This document shows, piece by piece, positions 54,022-62,938 of a DNA stretch of 64,000 nucleotides; positions within the stretch are counted from its first letter, which is position 1, and every line of letters starts with the position of its first letter. The stretch is from IMG/VR virus record IMGVR_UViG_3300009008_000017, positions 1 to 64,000 of that record; one strand, written 5' to 3'. The stretch comes from a virus. The position numbers and the translations under genes were made by a program. The notes beneath the pieces were generated by a model. The model saw only the letters and a list, made by a program, of their open reading frames with translations. It was not told the origin of the DNA and did not search any database.

Positions 54022-54828
54022 ATGGCTATTGATTTTGATGCGATTCGTCGCAAGGTTGCTCAACTTTCTGGCAACGGACGTCGAGGCTCTGCCTTTTGGC
54101 GCCCAGAAGAGGGTGAGCACACCGTTCGGATTGTGCCCTTCACCGATAACGACGGGCAACCTTTTAAAGAGCGTTGGTTCTACTACAATGTAGGTGAGAA
54201 CCGCGGCATTCTGGCACCGAAGCAGTTCGGCAAGCCCGATCCCATTCAGGAGCTGATCAACAAGCTTCGTGATGAAGGCTCGCCCGAGTCGGCTGAGCTC
54301 TGCAAGCGCCTCTATCCCAAGATGCGTGCATACGCTCCGGTTGTTGTCCGCGGCGAAGAAGACAAGGGCACCCAGCTCTGGTCGTTCGGCAAGATGGTCT
54401 ACCAGGACATCCTCAACATTATGCTTGACCCCGACTACGGTGATATCACGGATCCTCTAGAAGGTCGTGACATCAAGGTGACCCTGTCCAAGCAGCCTGG
54501 TCAAAACTGGGCCAAGACGTCAGTCATGCCTCGAGGTAAAGCAACTAAGCTTTCCGGTGACGACGACAAGATTAAAACGTGGACTTCTACCATTCCTAAC
54601 TTGGATGAGATCTATTCTCTTGAGTCGTATGAAGAGATTGAAAAGAAAGTCAATGACTGGCTTAACGGCTCTTCAGCGGCAGACGACGACGGCATGACCG
54701 GCGGGTCCTCCACCAAGACTACAACTACAAGTGCTCCCACTACTGAAAGCACTACCAAAACCACCACTGAGTCGAAGTCATACACTTCACTCGATGACGC
54801 GTTCGCTGATCTACTCGGCGACGACTAG
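54022..54828 (+). CDS. Single-stranded DNA-binding protein (gp32-like)
   Basis: This 268-residue protein begins with a basic cooperativity-type segment (FDAIRRKVAQLSGNGRRG), then an OB-fold core with FWRPEEGEHTVRIVPF, RWFYYNVGENRGILAPKQFG and LWSFGKMVYQDILNIM. It ends in a Ser/Thr-rich linker and an acidic tip LDDAFADLLGDD, as in T4 gp32, where the tip recruits other replication proteins. The zinc-binding Cys/His cluster of T4 gp32 is absent. AAGGAG precedes ATG 54022, and a sigma70-like promoter lies upstream. Confidence 0.88.
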   Translation: MAIDFDAIRRKVAQLSGNGRRGSAFWRPEEGEHTVRIVPFTDNDGQPFKERWFYYNVGENRGILAPKQFGKPDPIQELINKLRDEGSPESAELCKRLYPKMRAYAPVVVRGEEDKGTQLWSFGKMVYQDILNIMLDPDYGDITDPLEGRDIKVTLSKQPGQNWAKTSVMPRGKATKLSGDDDKIKTWTSTIPNLDEIYSLESYEEIEKKVNDWLNGSSAADDDGMTGGSSTKTTTTSAPTTESTTKTTTESKSYTSLDDAFADLLGDD

Positions 54829-54836
54829 GAGAAGAG

Positions 54837-56024
54837 ATGGCAAAGAAAGCCGCAGGAAGAAAGTCAAAAGGTTCTGACGACTTCACAGCGGATCTCATCA
54901 AGTCACTGAATAAAGATCACGGAAGCAGAATTGCTTACAATCTCAGTGTTGATGAGTCGCCAACTCACGTGAAGGCTTGGGTGTCGACAGGCATCCGACA
55001 GCTGGATTACATTGTTGCTAATCGTAAGGGAGGCGGACTTCCTTGTGGCAGGATCGTAGAAATCTTCGGCCCTCCTTCGATCGGTAAATCACATATCGCC
55101 CTACAAATCGCCCGCAATACGCAGGCGATGGGCGGTGTTGTGGTTTATATCGACACAGAAAACGGCACCTCAGTGGAAAACCTGGGGCTGCTAGGTATCG
55201 ATGTTTCCAAGCGTTTCGTCTTCATTGAAACTGCTTGCACTGAAGAAGTATTTGCTGTTGCTGAGTCCACAATCGCCAAGGCAAGGGGCTTAAATAAAAA
55301 AGTTCCTATCACCATTGTGTGGGATTCAGTCGCTGCATCTTCTCCCAAAGCGGAGCTTGTAGGTGACTATGATAAGGACTCCATAGGTCTGCAAGCTCGC
55401 GCCATCTCGAAGGGTATGCGCAAGATCACACAGGTGATTGGAAACACGAACACGCTCTTTATCGCTTTGAACCAGACGAGAACGAAGATCGGTGTAATGT
55501 ATGGAGATCCTACAACTACACCGGGTGGTATGGCACTTCCTTTTCACTCGTCTGTACGAATTAAGCTCGGTGCCGGCTCCCCTATCAAAAACAAAGACGG
55601 CGATGTTGTCGGTATTAACGTGTCAGCAAAATCTATCAAGAACAAGGTAGCGCCACCGTTCAGGACTTGCCAGTTTGAGATCCACTTCGGCGTGGGTGTC
55701 AAAGAGCATGAGCAAGTCACCGATTTACTGCGATCTTCTGAAGATGTAACTGTAGATGGAAAGACATACTCAGTTGAAGGTTCAGGTGCCTGGAAGACGC
55801 TGGCGGTCTCTGATGAAAAGACCGGAGAAGTCTTAGTAGAGAAGAAGTTCACCAAGAGCGGCATGGAAGATCTACTTAAGAGCCCTGAATATAGCCCACA
55901 TATTGAGTTGATGCTGGAACACATCTTGGTAAAGAAGTTTCAGGGCAATCCTGACTTTGATACCGACTCTTACGAGGAAGTTCGAGCAGTTGCAATGGAT
56001 TTGGCGGAGAATGATCTAAGTTGA
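54837..56024 (+). CDS. RecA/UvsX recombinase
   Basis: This 395-residue protein carries the RecA core: GGGLPCGRIVEIFGPPSIGK with Walker A GPPSIGKS (78-85), IDTENG, Walker B-like ITIVWDSVAA, and loop regions around LFIALNQTRTKIG and TTTPGGMALPFHSS. It would catalyse strand exchange on SSB-coated DNA made by the Mre11-Rad50 protein. Starts at ATG 54837, nine bases after the SSB gene stop, with GGAGAAG as ribosome site. The end overlaps the dUTPase start (TTGA). Confidence 0.93.
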   Translation: MAKKAAGRKSKGSDDFTADLIKSLNKDHGSRIAYNLSVDESPTHVKAWVSTGIRQLDYIVANRKGGGLPCGRIVEIFGPPSIGKSHIALQIARNTQAMGGVVVYIDTENGTSVENLGLLGIDVSKRFVFIETACTEEVFAVAESTIAKARGLNKKVPITIVWDSVAASSPKAELVGDYDKDSIGLQARAISKGMRKITQVIGNTNTLFIALNQTRTKIGVMYGDPTTTPGGMALPFHSSVRIKLGAGSPIKNKDGDVVGINVSAKSIKNKVAPPFRTCQFEIHFGVGVKEHEQVTDLLRSSEDVTVDGKTYSVEGSGAWKTLAVSDEKTGEVLVEKKFTKSGMEDLLKSPEYSPHIELMLEHILVKKFQGNPDFDTDSYEEVRAVAMDLAENDLS

Positions 56025-56485
56025 GCCTATACATCAAAGTAAAAAAGACACATCCGGACGCAGTAATCCCGCGCCAAAAAGTTGGTGATGTGGGGTGGGA
56101 CCTTACCGCAGTCGAAGATGGAACCATTCAGCCTGGAAAAGTTGCAGTAGCACCCACAGGCTTGATGTTAGCTGAGAATCCTTTTGCTAACGATATTCAC
56201 AACCAGATCTTGCTTAAGATCGAGGGTCGAAGCGGCCTAGCTAGCAAGCACTGTGTTTTCCCAGTAGGAGGCATAATCGACCCCAGCTACCGCGGAGAGA
56301 TGGGTGTGATGCTCTACAATGGTGGAGATACTCCTTACGAGTTCAAGAAGGGTGACAGAGTTGCTCAGATTGTCGTTTATGAGGTCCATGCAAAAACTAT
56401 GAGCAATAAAACATGCTTCATGGAAGCAGACACTGTACGCACATCTGAGCGAGGTAGTAAAGGTTTTGGCTCCTCTGGAAGATAG
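56021..56485 (+). CDS. dut: dUTPase (trimeric type)
   Basis: All five trimeric dUTPase motifs are visible in 154 residues: GDVGWDLTA, EGRSGLASKH, GGIIDPSYRGEM, GDRVAQIVV and the flexible C-terminal SERGSKGFGSSGR. It hydrolyses dUTP to dUMP, lowering uracil incorporation and feeding dTMP synthesis. The start is TTG 56021, overlapping the recombinase stop (TTGA). Its end overlaps the next gene by 20 bases. Confidence 0.93.
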   Translation: MSLYIKVKKTHPDAVIPRQKVGDVGWDLTAVEDGTIQPGKVAVAPTGLMLAENPFANDIHNQILLKIEGRSGLASKHCVFPVGGIIDPSYRGEMGVMLYNGGDTPYEFKKGDRVAQIVVYEVHAKTMSNKTCFMEADTVRTSERGSKGFGSSGR

Positions 56486-57422
56486 ACCTGTCCTCATCTT
56501 CGACGCGATGAACCTGTTTCTACGTGTCTATTCGGCAAACCCGTCGATTAGCAAGCACGGTCATCACGTCGGAGGTGTGGTCGGTTTCTTAAAGTCGATG
56601 CGCAACATCATAGATCGCTTTAGCCCTAGGCAGATCTATGTTGTGTGGGAAGGCGGAGGTTCTTCTAGGAGAAGATCCATCTACCCGGAATATAAGAAGG
56701 GTAAAAAGCCAGCTCGAATGAACAAGTTTTATGAGCAGGACATTCCCGACACTCAGCAGAATCGAAATAAGCAGATTGCTAGCTTAATTAGCATGATGAA
56801 AAAGATGCCCATCTGCCAGCTCTACGTCGGTGACTGTGAGGGCGACGACGTCATTGGTTATCTCTGCAAGTATAAATTACGTGATCTGCCCAAGGTGATA
56901 GTGTCCTCAGATCAGGATTATTACCAGCTCTTAAATGATAATACAAGAATCTTTCGCCTGGGGCGCAAAGAGATCGTAACTCGCGATCACATTCCTGATC
57001 TTTTAGGTGTGAGCGCTAATAACTACTGTGTTGCTAAAGCGGCAGTCGGTGACAGCTCCGACAACATCGCCGGGATCAAAGGTGCCGGCTACAAGACAAT
57101 GGCTAAAAGATTTTCTTTCCTTGCTGACGATGAAGAAGCTGACATACAAAAAATATTTGAGTATGCTTCTGCACACGCAGAGGGAAAAATTAAAATCTAC
57201 CGAGAGATAGCGGACAACTTTGACATCTTGGAACGTAACTGGCGCCTGACATATTTAGATTCGCGAAATTTAGCGGCGGGCCAAGTGAATCAAATCGAAC
57301 AAATCGTAGATACATTTGAACCAAAGAGGAATAAGATCGGGATGATGAGAGATCTGATTGCTGAAGGCATCCAAAACTTTGACGTCGAATCGCTTTTCCT
57401 TAGCTTTACTTACCTAGATTAA
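56466..57422 (+). CDS. 5'-3' exonuclease / flap endonuclease (T4 RNase H-like)
   Basis: This 318-residue FEN/PIN nuclease has acidic metal ligands in LIFDAMN (D13), YVGDCEGDDVIGY and VSSDQDYYQLL, and a helix-hairpin-helix VGDSSDNIAGIKGAGYKTM. It would remove RNA primers and flaps on the lagging strand, a job the adjacent polymerase cannot do because it lacks an exonuclease domain. The start is most likely TTG 56466 inside the dUTPase end; the first in-frame ATG falls within the catalytic motif. Confidence 0.9.
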   Translation: MAPLEDRPVLIFDAMNLFLRVYSANPSISKHGHHVGGVVGFLKSMRNIIDRFSPRQIYVVWEGGGSSRRRSIYPEYKKGKKPARMNKFYEQDIPDTQQNRNKQIASLISMMKKMPICQLYVGDCEGDDVIGYLCKYKLRDLPKVIVSSDQDYYQLLNDNTRIFRLGRKEIVTRDHIPDLLGVSANNYCVAKAAVGDSSDNIAGIKGAGYKTMAKRFSFLADDEEADIQKIFEYASAHAEGKIKIYREIADNFDILERNWRLTYLDSRNLAAGQVNQIEQIVDTFEPKRNKIGMMRDLIAEGIQNFDVESLFLSFTYLD

Positions 57423-57432
57423 GAGGTTCTAC

Positions 57433-58857
57433 GTGACACAAGAGTCCGGCATATCATTCGCGTCTTATGGAAAAGACTTCCAAGAAAAAATCGTTCAAGG
57501 ACTCCTTACAGACAGCATGTGGGCAGAACAAATGGCTGAGGTTATCGACACTCAGTTCTTTGACCTGAAGTATCTCAGGTTCCTGGCAGATCGATACTTC
57601 ACTTACCACCAGAAATACAAGGATTTTCCAACTCTTCCGCTTCTTGTCTCTATCATTCGTGACGACCTGAAGACGGGTAATGATACAATCCTCCGCGACC
57701 AGATCGTTGAGTATCTCCAGCGCATCCGCCACAATCCCAACATGGGAGATTTGGAATATGTCAAGGATAAAGCACTCGACTTCTGTCGCAAGCAAGCTTT
57801 CCGAGGCGCCCTGGAAGAAGCTGTTGATCTTATTCAGGTTGACAAGTTCGACTCGGTGATGGATCTGATGAGAAACGCCCTGTCAGTTGGTACCACACCC
57901 TCCGTTGGCCACGATTTCTTTGAAGATATGGAAGCTCGCTTCGTTCGAGTTAGTCGATCACCCATTCCAACGGGCATTGACAAGATTGATGCAAAAGATA
58001 TCCTCAACGGTGGTCTAGGCAAAGGCGAGATCGGTGTCATCACAGCACCTACAGGAGTTGGCAAGTCACACATGCTGGTAAATCTTGGATGCTCAGCTTT
58101 AAAAGCAGGATTTAACGTAATACACTATACCTTTGAGCTTACCGAGACAGGTACAGGCCTTCGTTACGATTCCAATCTTTGCCAGATCCCTAGCAACGAA
58201 GTTCAGGATCGCAAGGATGAAGTTATCGAATACTACAAGGAAAAAGGTGATCAGCTCGGAAAACTGATGATCAAGGAGTATCCTACGGGAACTGCTACCG
58301 TACAAACCCTCAGAGCGCATATAGAAAAATTAAGCTTAAAAGGATTTATTCCGCAAGTGCTGATTATCGATTACGCAGACATTATGAGATCATCCCGACA
58401 GTATGATTCAATGAGGCATGAGCTAAAGAAGGTGTATGAGGATCTCCGAAATTTAGCAATGGAAAAGAACATGCCCATCTGGACAGCGTCCCAATCTAAT
58501 AGAGACTCAGCTAACTCTGATATCGTGGGATTGGAAAACATGTCAGAATCTTACGGAAAAGCACAAGTTGCCGATGTTGTGATCTCCATATCTCGGAAGC
58601 CCGCAGAGAAATCCGAGGGTTTCGGGCGCCTGTATATTGCTAAGAACCGAGCAGGTCGGGACGGAATCGTGTTTCCTGTAAAACTCAATACAGCAATGAG
58701 CAGGTTCAGCATACTAGAAAATTCAGAAGAAATGTCCTTTATGGACGCAAAGAAAAAGAATGAAGGTGACCTGAAACATCTCTTGCAACAAAAGTGGAAA
58801 CAAGTAAGCAAAGTTGAAGTAAAAGATAATAAGGTAAAGGAAGAAGGTAAGACGTAG
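57433..58857 (+). CDS. Replicative DNA helicase (DnaB/gp41-like)
   Basis: A 474-residue hexameric helicase. The N-terminal helical domain (1-~150) is followed by the RecA-fold motor: Walker A APTGVGKS (205-212), FELTETGTGLRYDSN with the H1a glutamate, Walker B VLIIDYADIM (~313-322), and a Gln/Asn motif near TASQSNRDSAN. It would unwind the fork and load the primase encoded at 14.5 kb. The start is GTG 57433, 11 bases after the nuclease stop, with AGAGGT upstream. Confidence 0.9.
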   Translation: MTQESGISFASYGKDFQEKIVQGLLTDSMWAEQMAEVIDTQFFDLKYLRFLADRYFTYHQKYKDFPTLPLLVSIIRDDLKTGNDTILRDQIVEYLQRIRHNPNMGDLEYVKDKALDFCRKQAFRGALEEAVDLIQVDKFDSVMDLMRNALSVGTTPSVGHDFFEDMEARFVRVSRSPIPTGIDKIDAKDILNGGLGKGEIGVITAPTGVGKSHMLVNLGCSALKAGFNVIHYTFELTETGTGLRYDSNLCQIPSNEVQDRKDEVIEYYKEKGDQLGKLMIKEYPTGTATVQTLRAHIEKLSLKGFIPQVLIIDYADIMRSSRQYDSMRHELKKVYEDLRNLAMEKNMPIWTASQSNRDSANSDIVGLENMSESYGKAQVADVVISISRKPAEKSEGFGRLYIAKNRAGRDGIVFPVKLNTAMSRFSILENSEEMSFMDAKKKNEGDLKHLLQQKWKQVSKVEVKDNKVKEEGKT

Positions 58858-58860
58858 AAG

Positions 58861-61329
58861 ATGGCAACCTATGATGACGTTTTCTCGGAGAGTTTAGAAT
58901 ATTTTGATGGCGACGAGCTGGCAGCCTCAGTATTCGCCACCAAGTACGCATTGCAAGATACCGAAGGTAATTTCCTAGAATCAAACCCTGATCAGATGCA
59001 CCGCAGGCTCGCACGTGAGTTCGCTCGCGTTGAGGCTAAGTATGATAATCCCATGACTGAAGAGGAGGTTTACAACCTTCTAAAGGGCTTTAAGTATGTA
59101 GTCCCACAAGGATCACCAATGTCAGGTATTGGCAACTCTCACCAGATCCAGTCTCTATCTAACTGCTTTGTAGTCGATAACCCACAAGATTCGTACGGGG
59201 GCATTCTTAAGACTGATCAAGAGCAAGTTCAGATTATGAAACGACGCGGAGGCGTAGGGTTCGATATCTCTACCATCCGTCCGCAGGGGCTGAGAACATC
59301 TAATGCTGCTAAGACAACTGACGGCATCGGTGTTTTTATGGAGCGCTTTTCTAACTCCTGTCGTGAGGTGGCGCAAGGCGGTCGCAGAGGTGCACTCATG
59401 CTCACCATCTCAGTTCATCACCCTGATATTGAGACATTCATCAACATCAAGCGCGATCTGTCCAAAGTGACAGGGGCTAATATTTCAATTCGACTGACTG
59501 ATGAGTTTATGCAAGCTGTCGAGAACGACGCTGATTACGAGTTGCGCTTCCCGGTAGAACCCGAAGAAGAAAGAGTTGTAACTCAGCAAGCTTCTGCATC
59601 TAATATTTGGGATCAGATCATCGAGTCAGCACACGGGTCAGCAGAGCCAGGTTTGCTCTTCTGGGATAATGTTCTCAATTATACACCTGCGCAGATCTAC
59701 AAGGACCAGGGATTTCACACCATTAGCACCAATCCGTGCAGTGAGATCACGCTGTCAGCTTACGATAGCTGCAGACTTCTTCTCCTCAACCTGACTTCTT
59801 TTGTTGAAAATCCCTTCCAGGATAGCGCTCGTTTCGATTACGAGCTTTTTAGCGAATGCACCCAGAAGGCACAAAGATTAATGGACGATCTTATTGATCT
59901 TGAGATTGAGTGCGTTGATCGAATTATTAAAAAGATCAAGAAAGATCCGGAGTCAAAGGATGCAAAGCGTGTTGAGCTTGAACTCTGGCAGAAGATCCGC
60001 AAGGCAGCCCTCGACGGCCGCCGAACCGGCCTCGGTGTGACAGGCTTGGGTGATACCCTCGCGATGCTCAATCTCAACTACGGTTCTCCCGATAGCATTC
60101 AAGAGACAGAGGACATCTACCGCACGCTTTCCATCGCTGCTTACAAGAGCTCATGTCAGCTTGCAGCTGAACGAGGTGCCTTCCCTGTCTACAGCTACGA
60201 GCAAGAGGAGGGGCACCCCTTTATGGAGCGCCTCTTTAAAGCCTACCCACAGTTACGACATTTACACCGAGAGCACGGAAGGCGTAACATTGCCTTAACC
60301 ACCACTGCTCCGTGCGGAAGCGTTTCTACGTTAACGCAGACAACGTCAGGTATCGAACCTGCATTCATGCTCAAGTACACGAGGCGCAAGAAGATCAATC
60401 CGAATGATCCTGATGCTCAAGTTGATTTCGTGGACGATCTCGGTGATAAGTGGCAGGAGTTTGATGTCTATCACCACAACTTCAAGAAGTGGATGGACGT
60501 CACTGGTAAAGCTGAGATCAATGATAGCCCATACGCAGGATCGACCGCCAACGAGATCGTATGGGAGTCAGCAGTAGATATCCAGGCTGCAGCACAGCTC
60601 TGGGTGTGCCATGCGATCAGCAAGACGATCAATCTACCCGGGGATGTTTCTGTTGACGATGTTAAGAAAGTGTATTGGCGTGGGTGGAAGAAGGGCCTGA
60701 AGGGAGTCACAGTATATCGCGACGGTTCCCGCTCAGGTGTATTAGTATCTGATGATGCTGCAGCAAAAAACCAAGACGGTTTTTATGAGACTCCTGCCCC
60801 AAAACGCCCAGAAACTTTGACATGTGAGATTCATCACGCCTCTATCAGGGGTGAGAAATGGACCATTGTCATGGGATTGATGGACGGAAAGCCATACGAG
60901 ATCTTTGGGGGAATGGCTAACAAGATTGAGATTCCTCGATACTATAAGAAGGGAACACTCACTAAGCGCCCACGAAAGACAAAGAACTCTATTTATGATC
61001 TTCGTTTCGGTCATGAAGGAGATGAGTTTTGCATCAAGGACGTGGTTGAAGTATTTGATAATCCAAACTACTCAGCATTCACTCGAACTATCTCACTGGC
61101 TTTGCGCCACGGAGCTCCTGTTTCCTTTATGGTCGAGCAGCTCCAGAAAGACAAAGAAGCAGATATGTTCTCTTTTTCTCGAGTCATCGCTCGAGTTCTC
61201 AAGAACTACATCAAAGATGGAACTAAAGCCTCTGAAAAGACGTGCGAAAATTGTGGAGCTGAAGGGACATTAATCTATCAAGAAGGTTGTGTTACTTGCC
61301 TAAGCTGCGGCACTGGCAAGTGCGGTTAA
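58861..61329 (+). CDS. nrdJ: Class II (B12-dependent) ribonucleotide reductase
   Basis: This 822-residue single-chain reductase has SLSNCFVVDNPQDS, KRRGGVGFDISTIRPQG, TNPCSEITLSAYDSC (active-site Cys and Glu), TTAPCGSVSTLTQTTSGIEP, and a C-terminal cysteine tail CENCGAEGTLIYQEGCVTCL, typical of NrdJ. No beta subunit or glycyl-radical motif is present, as expected for the adenosylcobalamin class. It converts ribonucleotides to deoxyribonucleotides and would draw on host B12. ATG 58861 follows the helicase stop by three bases. Confidence 0.9.
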   Translation: MATYDDVFSESLEYFDGDELAASVFATKYALQDTEGNFLESNPDQMHRRLAREFARVEAKYDNPMTEEEVYNLLKGFKYVVPQGSPMSGIGNSHQIQSLSNCFVVDNPQDSYGGILKTDQEQVQIMKRRGGVGFDISTIRPQGLRTSNAAKTTDGIGVFMERFSNSCREVAQGGRRGALMLTISVHHPDIETFINIKRDLSKVTGANISIRLTDEFMQAVENDADYELRFPVEPEEERVVTQQASASNIWDQIIESAHGSAEPGLLFWDNVLNYTPAQIYKDQGFHTISTNPCSEITLSAYDSCRLLLLNLTSFVENPFQDSARFDYELFSECTQKAQRLMDDLIDLEIECVDRIIKKIKKDPESKDAKRVELELWQKIRKAALDGRRTGLGVTGLGDTLAMLNLNYGSPDSIQETEDIYRTLSIAAYKSSCQLAAERGAFPVYSYEQEEGHPFMERLFKAYPQLRHLHREHGRRNIALTTTAPCGSVSTLTQTTSGIEPAFMLKYTRRKKINPNDPDAQVDFVDDLGDKWQEFDVYHHNFKKWMDVTGKAEINDSPYAGSTANEIVWESAVDIQAAAQLWVCHAISKTINLPGDVSVDDVKKVYWRGWKKGLKGVTVYRDGSRSGVLVSDDAAAKNQDGFYETPAPKRPETLTCEIHHASIRGEKWTIVMGLMDGKPYEIFGGMANKIEIPRYYKKGTLTKRPRKTKNSIYDLRFGHEGDEFCIKDVVEVFDNPNYSAFTRTISLALRHGAPVSFMVEQLQKDKEADMFSFSRVIARVLKNYIKDGTKASEKTCENCGAEGTLIYQEGCVTCLSCGTGKCG

Positions 61330-61349
61330 TTTAATTAAAAGAGGTAAAA

Positions 61350-61952
61350 TTGAAGAAGCAGGTTAAAGTTGATGGACGAATTAGCGAAGTAAAGCTAATG
61401 AACAATCCTATTGTGGTTCGGGTTAATAAATTTAATGAAGATGGTGCTAAGAAGTTCACGCAGGATATGGCGTCAGCTCATAACTCTGGTCAAAGCATCA
61501 TTCCTATCGTGATCGACTCCTACGGAGGTCAAGTTTACTCTTTGATGTCAATGATCTCAGACATCAAGTGTGCAGACTTACCTGTTGCTACCATAGTGGA
61601 AGGTAAGGCTATGTCTTGCGGAGCTGTTCTTTTCACGTTTGGAGAAGACGGTCATCGATACATGGCACCTGATGCTACGGTGATGATTCACGACGTGAGC
61701 AGCGGCGGTTTTGGCAAAGTGGAGGAACTTAAAGCTGATGCAGCCGAAGCCGATCGATTAGACCAAAAGATCTTCTCGATGATGTCACAAAACTGCGGTA
61801 AGAAAGACGACTACTTCAAGAAGATCGTCCATAAGAAAGGTCACGCCGACTGGTTCCTGGATGCTGATGAGTGCAAGAAACATAACATCTGCAATCACAT
61901 TCGTGTTCCGTCATTTACGGTTAGCATCGACGTGAATATGGAACTTGACTAG
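61350..61952 (+). CDS. ClpP-like serine protease
   Basis: This 200-residue protein has the ClpP fold markers: PIVIDSYGGQVYSLMSM, nucleophile Ser89 in VEGKAMSCGAVL, His114 in VMIHDVSSGG, and Asp167 in ADWFLDADECKKHNI, aligned with the ClpP catalytic Asp region. It starts at TTG 61350 after AGAGGT. Cellular ClpP works with an unfoldase; none is seen here, so it may use host ClpX/ClpA or act alone. It lies between the ribonucleotide reductase and lysis genes rather than in the head module, so a head-maturation role is less likely. Confidence 0.82.
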   Translation: MKKQVKVDGRISEVKLMNNPIVVRVNKFNEDGAKKFTQDMASAHNSGQSIIPIVIDSYGGQVYSLMSMISDIKCADLPVATIVEGKAMSCGAVLFTFGEDGHRYMAPDATVMIHDVSSGGFGKVEELKADAAEADRLDQKIFSMMSQNCGKKDDYFKKIVHKKGHADWFLDADECKKHNICNHIRVPSFTVSIDVNMELD

Positions 61953-62574
61953 CAAGCGACTAGTACTCATTGGATTTTTTCTTTTGGGGTGCGAACCAGA
62001 AGAGCACGTAGTTGATTATCCGGATCACGGCGCTCACCCCATCAAGGTTACGAGCATAGAAGAAGGTATCCAGGCTTTCTCTCTAGACGATGACTTTGTG
62101 CTAGGAAAGCTATCAGACAATCAGCTTGTTAACGTTGTCACGATTATGGATGTTGCTAAAAAGCAAAAATTTGATGAGTTTACGCTGCTGGCTATTGCAT
62201 TCCGAGAATCATCTTTCAAGACGGGACTAATATCCAGACAGGGAGATGTAGGAGTCTTCCAGATCAACGGTCGCTGGTGGTGGAAGAAACTAGGATACAC
62301 AAGTCGGGCAGACTTTACTGCAAAAAACCAAGACGTAGCTACCAGCGCAAGAAACGCGATCATTATTATAAAAAAATTTAAGAGATTCAAGACCTGTCGA
62401 GGAGATAAGGTTTTTGCCTGCTATAACGGCGGGCCAGGATGGCAACTCTCCAAGAACGTTGAAAAGATCAAAGCTTACCAGAAACGTGTTATTCGTGCCC
62501 GATACTTAATTTCGCGCCACATGAAGCGTTGGAAGCAGGAGATCAAAGGTGAGCGATCCCAACCATCCCCGTAA
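61945..62574 (+). CDS. Lipoprotein-type lytic transglycosylase
   Basis: A 209-residue protein starting at TTG 61945, overlapping the protease gene. The N-terminus has Lys/Arg, a hydrophobic run LVLIGFFLLG and Cys16 in LLGC, a lipobox for signal peptidase II. The rest is a lysozyme-like SLT domain: catalytic Glu88 in AIAFRESSFKTG, GDVGVFQING and ACYNGGPGWQL. It would cleave peptidoglycan, either for host lysis or for envelope modification. Lipid anchoring is unusual for an endolysin and suggests a Gram-negative-type host envelope (inference). Confidence 0.78.
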   Translation: MTSKRLVLIGFFLLGCEPEEHVVDYPDHGAHPIKVTSIEEGIQAFSLDDDFVLGKLSDNQLVNVVTIMDVAKKQKFDEFTLLAIAFRESSFKTGLISRQGDVGVFQINGRWWWKKLGYTSRADFTAKNQDVATSARNAIIIIKKFKRFKTCRGDKVFACYNGGPGWQLSKNVEKIKAYQKRVIRARYLISRHMKRWKQEIKGERSQPSP

Positions 62575-62836
62575 GTTCGGTGGGGGAAAGTTTCGTATCC
62601 ACCATGTTGTGGATGACTGGGATCTTGGGTTCTATGATGGAAGCGCAGTCAAGCTCATTCTCGAGGCAAAATTTGGCGAGCAAGAGATACAAGATATAGA
62701 AAAAGCGATAGAGTATCTTAGGCACCAAATTAGGTCGAGGGGTGAAGAGATTGAACGAGCAAATGAGGAACAGACTGCGACTTGGCGCCCTGGCTGTGGT
62801 AATTACATCGTTAGTGATACCGAATCCGACGATTGA
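62549..62836 (+). CDS. Small acidic/basic protein, unknown
   Basis: This 95-residue protein starts at GTG 62549 with CAGGAG upstream, overlapping the transglycosylase end by 26 bases. It has WDLGFYDGSAVKLILEAKFG and a charged helix DIEKAIEYLRHQIRSRGEEI. I do not recognise the family. A second frame at 62751 overlaps its last third. Confidence 0.5.
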   Translation: MSDPNHPRKFGGGKFRIHHVVDDWDLGFYDGSAVKLILEAKFGEQEIQDIEKAIEYLRHQIRSRGEEIERANEEQTATWRPGCGNYIVSDTESDD

Positions 62837-62906
62837 CGCCCTCTCTCGCATAGCCCTTATCGGACTTTTTGCCGACTGGGCATATCAGCTATATAAACGT
62901 TCATAA
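62751..62906 (+). CDS. Small membrane protein, candidate holin or spanin-like
   Basis: Read from TTG 62751 (GAGGGGTGAAGAG upstream) this gives 51 residues; an ATG at 62763 would give 47. It has a basic start (MRNRLRLG), a hydrophobic segment ALAVVITSLVIP, a short polar turn and a second hydrophobic segment ALSRIALIGLFADWAYQLY, with a basic end. Two short membrane passes next to a peptidoglycan-cleaving enzyme suggest a holin. It overlaps the 95-aa gene in another frame, so it could be fortuitous. Confidence 0.5.
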   Translation: MNEQMRNRLRLGALAVVITSLVIPNPTIDALSRIALIGLFADWAYQLYKRS

Positions 62907-62913
62907 AACTTAG

Positions 62914-62919
62914 TATAAT
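62914..62919 (+). promoter_or_regulatory. Possible -10 box
   Basis: TATAAT lies 20 bases before ATG 62939 in the short gap, but no -35 element is recognisable at 15-18 bases (sequence there is ATATAA). Confidence 0.3.
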
Positions 62920-62938
62920 ACGTCATTGGAGCTTTGAA

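Noticed and set aside
61350-61952. ClpP-like gene as the head maturation protease
   Set aside because: A gp21-type protease with its catalytic motifs is already present at 23743 beside portal and scaffold; the ClpP-like gene lies in the nucleotide and lysis block.
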